Origin: an uncultured Lachnospiraceae bacterium
GTDB lineage: Bacteria > Bacillota > Clostridia > Lachnospirales > Lachnospiraceae
Assembly (NCBI GenBank): GCA_949283905.1
Contig: CASDUB010000096.1
Location: 1 to 8,613 of the forward strand
Length of the DNA: 8,613 nt
Reading direction: 5' to 3'
Shown: positions 1 to 5,135 of the stretch, piece after piece
How the letters are laid out: every line of letters begins with the position of its first letter
How positions within the stretch are numbered: the stretch's first letter is position 1
The notes under the pieces: generated by a model
Seen by the model: the letters and a program-made list of their open reading frames with translations, nothing else
The model's database searches: none
Told to the model about the DNA's origin: nothing
Position numbers and translations under genes: made by a program

Positions 1-2
1 AA

Positions 3-75
3 CACGTCTGGAGGGAATCGAACCCCCGACACACGGTACCGGAAACCGCTGCTCTATCCCCTGAGCTACAAACGC
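3..75 (-). tRNA. tRNA-Arg (anticodon CCG)
   Basis: Read on the minus strand, this folds as a complete 73-nt cloverleaf. The acceptor stem GCGTTTG pairs with CAGACGT (two wobbles). The D arm is GCTC...GAGC. The anticodon stem GCGGT/ACCGT closes the loop TTCCGGT, giving anticodon CCG, which reads the arginine codon CGG. The T arm is GGGGG/CCCTC around TTCGATT. The discriminator base is G and the 3' CCA is not encoded (GTT follows), so CCA would be added after transcription, as for many Firmicutes tRNAs. It lies downstream of the DUF5688-like gene on the same strand and has its own promoter. Confidence 0.96.
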
Positions 76-123
76 GTAATCCGCGGCTGTAAAACCGCTT
101 CAATTACTTATATAATCTTTGAA

Positions 124-152
124 ATGATATCATAGAGCTTATAAATTGTCAA
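124..152 (-). promoter_or_regulatory. Promoter of tRNA-Arg
   Basis: On the minus strand there is a perfect -35 TTGACA (147-152), a 17-bp spacer and -10 TATCAT (124-129) preceded by TGA, an extended -10. Transcription would start near 117, giving a tRNA precursor with a 5' leader of about 40 nt. That leader holds a small GCGG/CCGC hairpin at 83-98. The -35 box lies inside the last codons of the upstream DUF5688-like gene (I-D-N-L-stop), so promoter and coding sequence overlap. Confidence 0.8.
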
Positions 153-798
153 TTACAAGCCTGTCCGCGGCGCTGTCATACTGATATATGTTATCCGACA
201 GAAAGTCTTTCGGCAGGACTTCGTTTTTATTGATACATCTTAACGTATCCCTTAAATACAGCGGCTTAATGTTTTCATCTTTTTTCACTATCAGACATTC
301 GTGAACGCTGGATGGTATAACATAAAAGTCAGAACCGAGTCTTTGCGCCGCTTTTTTCATCACGCCGGGATAAAATAACGCCACGGCTCCGTATTCTCTT
401 AATTCATTGGAAACGACATATACTTTAAAATCTTCTTTATGATTTTCACCTGCGTTGATCGACATCTTCGATCCGCCCGCCAGCTCCATTAAAAGTTCGT
501 GCAGCTCATCTATCGTTGCTTTCTGATCCCTGAGAGTATTTTCCCATGCGAGTTTCTTTAATTCAGCCTCGGACATTCCCCAATTTTTCAAATGTTCATT
601 ATTGATCACCATTGTGATAAAGCTGTTTTGGGATACTCTTATCTTCATATAACAGATCATCAGAATATCACAATATCTGTCACAAGGGATCTGCTTTATA
701 TGATCTTCAAAATACTTTTCAGACGCCAGCCTGACATATATTCTGTTTCTATTCTCCCCTAAATCATCATACCTGCACACATTTTCATTTTTACGCAT
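139..798 (-). CDS. DUF5688-like protein, short form (219 aa)
   Basis: Function is unknown. I recognise the DUF5688 family from its C-terminal two thirds: a hydrophobic stretch after 'IPCDRYCDILMICYMKI' (about 37-53), an 'INNEHLKNWGM' segment (65-75), a 'WENT' turn (85-88), 'VYVVSNELREYGAVALFYPG' (126-145), the hallmark 'IPSSVHE' (161-167) and a closing 'LSDNIYQYD' (200-208). From memory, family members are usually near 300 aa with about 100 further N-terminal residues. Those are absent here, and the upstream DNA is AT-rich without a coding frame. The start is well supported, with AAGGAGG 7 nt before ATG. There is no signal peptide or clear membrane span, so it is probably cytoplasmic. The only neighbour on its transcript is the tRNA. 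The family call is from recognition, not a search. Confidence 0.75.
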   Translation of the reverse strand: MRKNENVCRYDDLGENRNRIYVRLASEKYFEDHIKQIPCDRYCDILMICYMKIRVSQNSFITMVINNEHLKNWGMSEAELKKLAWENTLRDQKATIDELHELLMELAGGSKMSINAGENHKEDFKVYVVSNELREYGAVALFYPGVMKKAAQRLGSDFYVIPSSVHECLIVKKDENIKPLYLRDTLRCINKNEVLPKDFLSDNIYQYDSAADRLVIDNL

Positions 799-894
799 AA
801 AACGCCCTCCTTAAAATAGAAATTGATAAAAAATAAAATTGAAATTTATTCAGAATCGAATAATTAGAAATAAAATTTAAGAAAATAATAGAAG
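799..894 (-). other. AT-rich upstream region of the DUF5688-like gene
   Basis: This stretch is almost entirely A and T. It holds the AAGGAGG ribosome binding site of the downstream gene (near 806-812). Several TATTTT or AATAAATT-like hexamers could act as -10 boxes, but none has a convincing -35 partner at 17 bp. I see no ORF and no sign of the missing N-terminal part of the DUF5688-like protein. Confidence 0.5.
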
Positions 895-917
895 CGGCAG
901 GTGCGATACACCTGCCG
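895..917 (-). terminator. Hairpin terminator downstream of rnhA
   Basis: There is a perfect 9-bp stem, CGGCAGGTG/CACCTGCCG, around a 5-nt loop. On the minus strand it is followed by the T-rich but interrupted CTTCTATTATTTTCTT. It sits about 70 nt past the rnhA stop and probably ends the thrC operon. The U tract is imperfect, so some read-through into the DUF5688-like gene is possible. Read on the plus strand, it is not followed by a T run. Confidence 0.7.
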
Positions 918-950
918 TTAAGATCATATTAAACAACCTGTGTCAAAACA

Positions 951-979
951 ATGATATAACATCATCTCATTTTTGACAA
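951..979 (-). promoter_or_regulatory. Candidate promoter between rnhA and its terminator
   Basis: On the minus strand there is TTGTCA (974-979), a 17-bp spacer and TATCAT (951-956). The same -10 hexamer and spacing occur in the tRNA-Arg promoter. A transcript would start near 944 and meet the hairpin at 895-917 after about 30 nt. It would give either a very short RNA or, by read-through, an mRNA for the DUF5688-like gene. The -35 has one mismatch. The location is non-coding. Confidence 0.45.
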
Positions 980-986
980 GTACATT

Positions 987-1442
987 TTACTTTTTCATTG
1001 AATCCGCAGCTTCAGTGGCAAGTCTGTCACAGCGTTCGTTCATCTCATCGCCGTCATGACCTTTTACCCATACGAACTCGACTTCATGCTTTTCTTTCGC
1101 TTTTAAAAGCCGCTGCCAGAGATCTACGTTTTTTACCTCTTCGTTTTTTCCTCTTTTCCAGCCTTTTTTTATCCAGCTGTCGATCCAATGCTGATTGAAC
1201 GCGTCGACAAGATATTTAGAATCGGAATGAACAGTCACACTGCAGGGTCTTATAAGAGCTTCAAGCCCGACTATGGCCGCCATAAGCTCCATACGATTAT
1301 TTGTTGTTTTTTCGTATCCTTTTGAAAACTCCCTTTCATGAACAGTTCCTTTCGGATCGACATATCTCAATATGCATCCGTATCCGCCCGGTCCGTCAGG
1401 ATTTCCCCTTGCTGCTCCGTCTGTGTATATATCTACTTTCAT
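987..1442 (-). CDS. rnhA: Ribonuclease HI
   Basis: This enzyme cleaves the RNA strand of RNA-DNA hybrids, removing primers and R-loops in the cytoplasm. At 151 aa it has the normal single-domain length (E. coli: 155 aa). All catalytic residues are visible: D8 in 'YTDGAARGNPG'-like context, E52 in 'NNRMEL', D74 in 'HSDSKYL', H129 in 'VKGHDG' and D139 in 'ERCDRLA', a complete DEDD set with the accessory histidine. The basic, Trp-rich segment 'WIKKGWKRGKNEEVKNVDLW' (90-109) matches the substrate-binding handle of bacterial RNase HI. It is the last gene of the thrC operon, starting 13 nt after the CbiG-like stop. Its ribosome binding site is weak (ACGGA, 8 nt before ATG), so translation may be coupled to the gene upstream. 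Confidence 0.96.
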   Translation of the reverse strand: MKVDIYTDGAARGNPDGPGGYGCILRYVDPKGTVHEREFSKGYEKTTNNRMELMAAIVGLEALIRPCSVTVHSDSKYLVDAFNQHWIDSWIKKGWKRGKNEEVKNVDLWQRLLKAKEKHEVEFVWVKGHDGDEMNERCDRLATEAADSMKK

Positions 1443-1455
1443 AATATATTCCGTT

Positions 1456-2481
1456 TCAAAATCTTATATAAACATTTTTCATTATTACAGAACATTCCAT
1501 GTTCTCGTCTTTTGCTTCTTTGATAAATGTCTGTACCGCGCCCGGAACCGAATATTTATCGGAAATGATCTCTTTTTCTTTTTTTCCGAAATATTTTTCC
1601 GAAAATTCCTCTGTTATCACACGAAAGAGCGCGCCGTACTCCAGAGCAAATCTTCTTGCGGCGTATCGCGCCTCGGAATTACCCATAAATACGATCTCAG
1701 CTATGGCTTCAGGATAAATGCTGCAGTTTTTCATCGTATCGAGTATGAATTTCTCAATCTGCTTATATGAAACCTCATTAAAACATCTGACTGTTACGGT
1801 TATGCATCTCGGAATAAGCCAAAGCGTATGCGAGAAAAACGCATTGTCATAAGACGGCGACACATAAACGCCGAGCTTTCCTTCATTTTTCCAGACCAGA
1901 GTGCCCGGAAGATTTCCGACAACCGTATAATCGGTATAAAACCCCACTTCGTCTCCGGCATGTATTGCCGTAGATACTTCTGTCGCGTAATCGGGATTCG
2001 ACAATACAAAATCATGAACCTCGGCATATTTAGCGATATCAAACTGAGTCGAGTCATTAGGCGCAGTCACATTTACAAATGTCATACCAAGCGTGCTGTC
2101 GAGGACTCTTGCGACATCATATGCCTCTCCCCTTCTTCCCGAAAGGATAGGTATGCAGTATTTTCCTGTGGCGTCAACTGCGATAACAGCCGGATCTTTA
2201 GACTGATCTTCGATCAGCTTTCCTATATAGCGTACCACCCTGACTACGGGTGCTATATAGATTATAACGTCCGAATCTTTAAAGCGCTCTGCAGTCCACT
2301 CTCTTACAGTACCCTGCACCCTTTTAAACTTTTCGGCATCCGGGTTATCGTCATCGGCGATAAACCACGTATTCTCAACCAGAAATTCTTTTCCCCATTC
2401 ATTGATCGCATTTTCTATTTTTTCAGCAAGTTCAGCTTCATATTTATTGTAGCAAACGCCTGAAATCCTTAAATCTGTCAT
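1456..2481 (-). CDS. Divergent CbiG-like protein
   Basis: At 341 aa it has the full CbiG layout. The N-terminal domain (about 70-153) reads 'IYIAPVVRVVRYIGKLIEDQ', then 'DPAVIAVDATGKYCIPILSG', then an 'LGMTFVNVTAPND' stretch matching the CbiG pattern IAP.VR.IAPL..DK..DPAVVV.D..G..VI.LLSGH. A middle region ends in 'LVWKNEGKLGVYVS' (195-209). The C-terminal domain (222-323) runs from 'LIPRCITVTV' to 'SVPGAVQTFI'. CbiG is cobalt-precorrin-5A hydrolase of the anaerobic cobalamin pathway. Family-typical residues are changed: the SGHxGGAN motif is SGRRGEAY (114-121), and the GxGCRxG motif at the C-domain start is replaced by TVTVRCFNEV. Activity as a true CbiG is therefore doubtful. The start has AGGAG 5 nt upstream. 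It lies 49 nt after the CobC-like phosphatase gene, and no other corrin gene is nearby. Confidence 0.75.
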   Translation of the reverse strand: MTDLRISGVCYNKYEAELAEKIENAINEWGKEFLVENTWFIADDDNPDAEKFKRVQGTVREWTAERFKDSDVIIYIAPVVRVVRYIGKLIEDQSKDPAVIAVDATGKYCIPILSGRRGEAYDVARVLDSTLGMTFVNVTAPNDSTQFDIAKYAEVHDFVLSNPDYATEVSTAIHAGDEVGFYTDYTVVGNLPGTLVWKNEGKLGVYVSPSYDNAFFSHTLWLIPRCITVTVRCFNEVSYKQIEKFILDTMKNCSIYPEAIAEIVFMGNSEARYAARRFALEYGALFRVITEEFSEKYFGKKEKEIISDKYSVPGAVQTFIKEAKDENMECSVIMKNVYIRF

Positions 2482-2495
2482 ATCTTCTCCTGTCA

Positions 2496-2528
2496 GAACA
2501 TGTAAATATGTTCGCCCGGCAGCCGGGC
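2496..2528 (-). other. Two adjacent hairpins between phosphatase and CbiG-like genes
   Basis: The 49-nt gap contains two perfect inverted repeats. In minus-strand order, GCCCGG/CCGGGC with a 3-nt loop (2514-2528) is followed directly by GAACAT/ATGTTC around 6 nt (2496-2513). The GC-rich hairpin starts 2 nt after the phosphatase stop. No T run follows either one, so they are not a standard terminator. They could protect or process the mRNA and adjust expression of the two distal genes. Confidence 0.55.
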
Positions 2529-2530
2529 CT

Positions 2531-3133
2531 TTACGATCTTACAATTTTTCCGTCGACAATTATCTCTTTATTCGAAGTATTTAAAAAAGCTTCCGCGTTT
2601 AATCTTATCTGATATCCTCCGCCGGCTTCCGCAGTCCATTCGATATACGGCTGCGGCGGAAAACCATATGCATCAAGCACGCTCATTATCGTTCCTCCAT
2701 GAACAACCATGGCAATATGAGAACGATTATTTTTTACGGCGTCGCTGACCACTTTTTCAAATCCGCGAATGCATCTTTCCTGAAATTCCCCTCTGTTTTC
2801 GCCTTCCGGAAACGAAGTGATCTCTCCGCTTCCTACCCAGCTTTTATATTCAGGGTCATTCAGCAGCTCCTGATATGTCTTTCCTTCAAACTTTCCGAAA
2901 TTACATTGAGAAAGTTCTTCTACAACGACCGGCTCCAAATAGTCAAACAGGATATTGGCTGTTTCAATACATCTTTTCATCGGGCTTGAATAGACTTCCT
3001 CTACTGCCGGAAATTTAAGCGCTCTTAAAGCCTCTCTTTCTTCTTCCAGAAGAGGCTCGTCAGTTATCCCTATGTATTTTCCAAGACTGTTTCCTTCCGT
3101 TTTTCCATGTCGGATCATTGTGATTTTTAACAT
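2531..3133 (-). CDS. Histidine phosphatase family protein, CobC-like
   Basis: This is a 200-aa member of the phosphoglycerate-mutase-like histidine phosphatase superfamily. Visible core residues are R8-H9-G10 ('MIRHGKTEGN', phosphorylated His9), R54 in 'SSPMKRCIETA' and the second histidine H145 in 'VVHGGTIM'. The layout 'YIGITDEPL', 'CNFGKFEGKTYQEL' and 'PEGENRGEFQERC' resembles alpha-ribazole phosphatase CobC and the related proteins that, as I recall, sit in Lachnospiraceae cobalamin operons. CobC removes the phosphate from alpha-ribazole phosphate during assembly of the cobamide lower loop. One oddity is that the expected acidic proton donor in 'xExDFGxxEG' is glutamine (Q76 in 'LSQCNFG'), with Asp replaced by Asn78. 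The substrate is uncertain. The ribosome binding site is AGGGG, 7 nt before ATG. It starts 25 nt after the thrC stop. Confidence 0.8.
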   Translation of the reverse strand: MLKITMIRHGKTEGNSLGKYIGITDEPLLEEEREALRALKFPAVEEVYSSPMKRCIETANILFDYLEPVVVEELSQCNFGKFEGKTYQELLNDPEYKSWVGSGEITSFPEGENRGEFQERCIRGFEKVVSDAVKNNRSHIAMVVHGGTIMSVLDAYGFPPQPYIEWTAEAGGGYQIRLNAEAFLNTSNKEIIVDGKIVRS

Positions 3134-3158
3134 TTGAATTCCCCTGCTTATTTATTGA

Positions 3159-4646
3159 TCAAAGACCTAACTTTTCTCTTACTGTTGCCTGCATTTTGTC
3201 TGTTTCGCATACTGTCGTATGACGTATTTCGGCCGAACGTATCTCTTCAATAGCCTTCGGGATCTCAACGCCTGATACGGCTTTAAGATCGTCAAACTGC
3301 TCCATGTCGGTGTGACTGTCGTATTTTTCATCGATAGCGTGAAGCACGCTGCGGGCAAATTTATACGGACTTGCCGTTGAGGCTATAACTGTAGGAGTCT
3401 TGTCTCCCGTATCTTTTACATATTTTTCGTAAACCGAAGCCGCAACAGCAGTATGAGTATCGAGAACATATCCGTCTTCCTCATATGTCTTTTTGATAAC
3501 GGCAGCGCATTCTTCTTCCGTGCTGAATCCCGACGCAAAGTCCTCAAGAAGCGCCTTCTGCTCTTTTGAAACGGTATATTTTCCGTCTTTCGAAAGGCTT
3601 GCCATTAATTCGGCCGTCGTTTTCGCGTCTTCGCCTGCGATCTTAAAGATAAGACGCTCAAGATTGCTTGATACAAGGATATCCATTGAAGGCGATGATG
3701 TCAGATAAAATTCTCTGTTCTTGTCATATGTTCCTGTTATAAAGAAATCATATAAAACATTATTTTTGTTGGAAGCGCAGATAAGTTTATTAACAGGCAA
3801 TCCCATAAGCTTTGCGTAGTATGCCGCAAGGATATTTCCGAAATTTCCCGTAGGGACAACGAAATTGACCTTATCTCCTGCTTTTATCTCGCCTTTTTTT
3901 ACAAGCTGACAATATGAATATACGTAATATACGACCTGAGGCACAAGACGTCCGATATTGATGGAGTTTGCGGAGCTGAATTGAAATCCCGCTTTCTTAA
4001 GATCTTCAGCCAGTTTCGCGTCCTGGAACATCTTCTTAACGCCTGTCTGGGCGTCGTCAAAGTTTCCTGTAATTGCTACGACGCAAGTATTTTCGCCTTT
4101 CTGTGTAACCATCTGACGTTCCTGTACGGCGCTGACGCCGTTTTTCGGATAAAATACGATAATTCTTGTACCCGGTACATCTGCGAATCCCGCCATGGCT
4201 GCTTTTCCGGTGTCGCCCGAAGTAGCCGTAAGAATCACGATCTCCTCTTTGAGATTGTTTTTCTTTGCTGCCGTCGTCATAAGGTATGGCAGGATAGAAA
4301 GCGCCATATCTTTGAAAGCTATCGTCTTTCCATGGAAAAGTTCAAGGAAATATGCGCTTTTCGTCTTATGGATCGGCGCTATTTCTTTTGTGTCAAACTT
4401 TGAATCATATGCATTGTTAATGCAGTATCTCAGTTCTTCTTCTGTATAATCAGAAAGGAATTTGCTCATAACCGTATAAGCAACATCCTGGTATGACATC
4501 TCCGCGAGCTCTTCGATCGACTCGTTAAGTTTCGGAACAGACTGAGGAACAAAAAGTCCTCCGTCCGATGCAAGTCCTTTTAATACCGCTGCCGATGCCG
4601 GTACGTTTTCTTCAGCACCTCTTGTGCTTCTGTACAATACTTTCAT
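3159..4646 (-). CDS. thrC: Threonine synthase
   Basis: This PLP enzyme converts O-phospho-L-homoserine to L-threonine and phosphate, the last step of threonine synthesis, in the cytoplasm. At 495 aa it matches the long clostridial form. Residues in order: an N-terminal 'YRSTRG' and 'GLASDGGLFVP' (24-34), PLP-binding lysine K112 in 'GKTIAFKDMAL', 'TATSGDTGKAA' (140-150), phosphate-cup motif 'PTGNFGNILAA' (265-275), and 'SANSINIGRL' (225-234), which helps shape the active site. The open frame extends five codons further upstream to 4661. I chose the ATG at 4644-4646 because the only ribosome binding site (AGGAG, 4654-4658) lies 7 nt before it and overlaps the upstream ATG. It heads an operon with the phosphatase, CbiG-like and rnhA genes and is divergent from leuA. 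Confidence 0.97.
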   Translation of the reverse strand: MKVLYRSTRGAEENVPASAAVLKGLASDGGLFVPQSVPKLNESIEELAEMSYQDVAYTVMSKFLSDYTEEELRYCINNAYDSKFDTKEIAPIHKTKSAYFLELFHGKTIAFKDMALSILPYLMTTAAKKNNLKEEIVILTATSGDTGKAAMAGFADVPGTRIIVFYPKNGVSAVQERQMVTQKGENTCVVAITGNFDDAQTGVKKMFQDAKLAEDLKKAGFQFSSANSINIGRLVPQVVYYVYSYCQLVKKGEIKAGDKVNFVVPTGNFGNILAAYYAKLMGLPVNKLICASNKNNVLYDFFITGTYDKNREFYLTSSPSMDILVSSNLERLIFKIAGEDAKTTAELMASLSKDGKYTVSKEQKALLEDFASGFSTEEECAAVIKKTYEEDGYVLDTHTAVAASVYEKYVKDTGDKTPTVIASTASPYKFARSVLHAIDEKYDSHTDMEQFDDLKAVSGVEIPKAIEEIRSAEIRHTTVCETDKMQATVREKLGL

Positions 4647-4706
4647 AATAGTTCTCCTCATATTTGATTAAATCTTAAATTAGAATCCTAAATTCATAGA
4701 TATTTT

Positions 4707-4735
4707 ATTATATCATAGCAGCAAAGCCTAAACAA
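4707..4735 (-). promoter_or_regulatory. Promoter of the thrC operon
   Basis: On the minus strand there is TTGTTT (4730-4735), a 17-bp spacer and consensus TATAAT (4707-4712) preceded by TGA, an extended -10. The start would be near 4700, giving a 5' UTR of about 55 nt. I see no hairpin, T-box or long leader there, so control is probably at initiation. GATAAGAA repeats abut the -35 box. Confidence 0.8.
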
Positions 4736-4773
4736 GATAAGAAAGAGATAAGAATCGGACAAGAGGATAAGAA
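4736..4773 (+). repeat. Three GATAAGAA direct repeats between divergent promoters
   Basis: GATAAGAA occurs exactly at 4736-4743, 4747-4754 and 4766-4773, with start-to-start spacing of 11 and 19 bp. ACAAGA also occurs twice (4733 and 4759). The block is almost pure purine on the plus strand. It fills the space between the -35 boxes of thrC (ends 4735) and leuA (starts 4792). Possible roles are a regulator site serving one or both promoters, or an A-rich upstream element. No known regulator is assigned. Confidence 0.55.
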
Positions 4774-4791
4774 AAGACCTTAAATTCACTC

Positions 4792-4820
4792 TTGACAATT
4801 TATTATCCTGATGATAAATT
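4792..4820 (+). promoter_or_regulatory. leuA: Promoter of the leuA T-box leader
   Basis: There is a perfect -35 TTGACA (4792-4797), a 17-bp spacer and -10 TAAATT (4815-4820) preceded by TGA (extended -10). Transcription would start near 4827, just before T-box stem I. The first 12 bases, TTGACAATTTAT, are identical to the tRNA-Arg promoter in this window. Confidence 0.8.
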
Positions 4821-4850
4821 GATTGTAAATTTTATATCACTTAAAAGCAA

Positions 4851-5112
4851 TGACAAGGAATAGTACTTAAATATCCCGAGCGCAGAGAGCTGCCGGAAGG
4901 TGTAAGGCAGCGGACGGAATTTAACGAACTCGCCTTCGAGCTTCTGCCTGAACTTACAGTAGGCGCAGACGGTTTCTCTCCGTTATAAGAGAAGGATATT
5001 TATTGAATTTTCAAAGTATCCGTTGAGTGCATGTGTTTCACATGAATTAGAGTGGTACCGCGTAGAGTTAATTATAACCCTTCGTCTCTAAATCAGAGAT
5101 GAAGGGTTTTTT
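4851..5112 (+). promoter_or_regulatory. T-box riboswitch, leucine-specific (CTC specifier)
   Basis: This leader senses uncharged tRNA-Leu and lets transcription continue into leuA when leucine is short. Stem I opens with ACAAGG pairing to CCTTCG, then the loop-E motif AGTA (4862-4865) faces the specifier loop GAACTCGCC. The Leu codon CTC is at 4929-4931. TTAAAT/ATTTAA closes above it, and the distal part has AGAGAG and a CTGCC/GGCAG stem (4890-4910). Stem II is around 4943-4970 and stem III is TTCTCT/AGAGAA (4974-4993). The antiterminator is AGAG (5049-5052) with CTCT (5086-5089), bulge TGGTACC (5053-5059), and GCG (5060-5062) with CGT (5083-5085). The variable T in TGGT fits the A73 of tRNA-Leu. 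Extra hairpins lie at 4994-5021 and 5030-5044. Confidence 0.95.
5076..5112 (+). terminator. T-box-controlled terminator upstream of leuA
   Basis: A 14-bp stem (AACCCTTCGTCTCT with AGAGATGAAGGGTT, one G-T wobble) has a 5-nt loop and is followed by six T's. Bases 5083-5089 (CGTCTCT) are shared with the antiterminator, so the two structures exclude each other. That is the switching element of the riboswitch. Confidence 0.95.
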
Positions 5113-5135
5113 ATTATTTTCACAAGGAGGCAAAT

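Noticed and set aside
1828..2463. 211-codon open frame on the plus strand opposite the CbiG-like gene
   Set aside because: It is the antisense of a well-supported gene, has no ribosome binding site, and its Cys/Arg/Ile-rich composition with no recognisable motif is typical of a shadow frame.
1456..2481. CbiG-like gene as a pseudogene
   Set aside because: The frame is intact over 341 codons with full domain order, a good ribosome binding site and tight operon spacing; only motif residues differ.
2514..2528. GC-rich hairpin as an intrinsic terminator after the phosphatase gene
   Set aside because: No T run follows on the minus strand; the next bases form a second hairpin and then a ribosome binding site.
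4662..5135. Possible small peptide gene (leader peptide) in the leuA upstream region
   Set aside because: Short frames exist, but the T-box explains the structure and spacing, and no ribosome binding site precedes a run of leucine codons.
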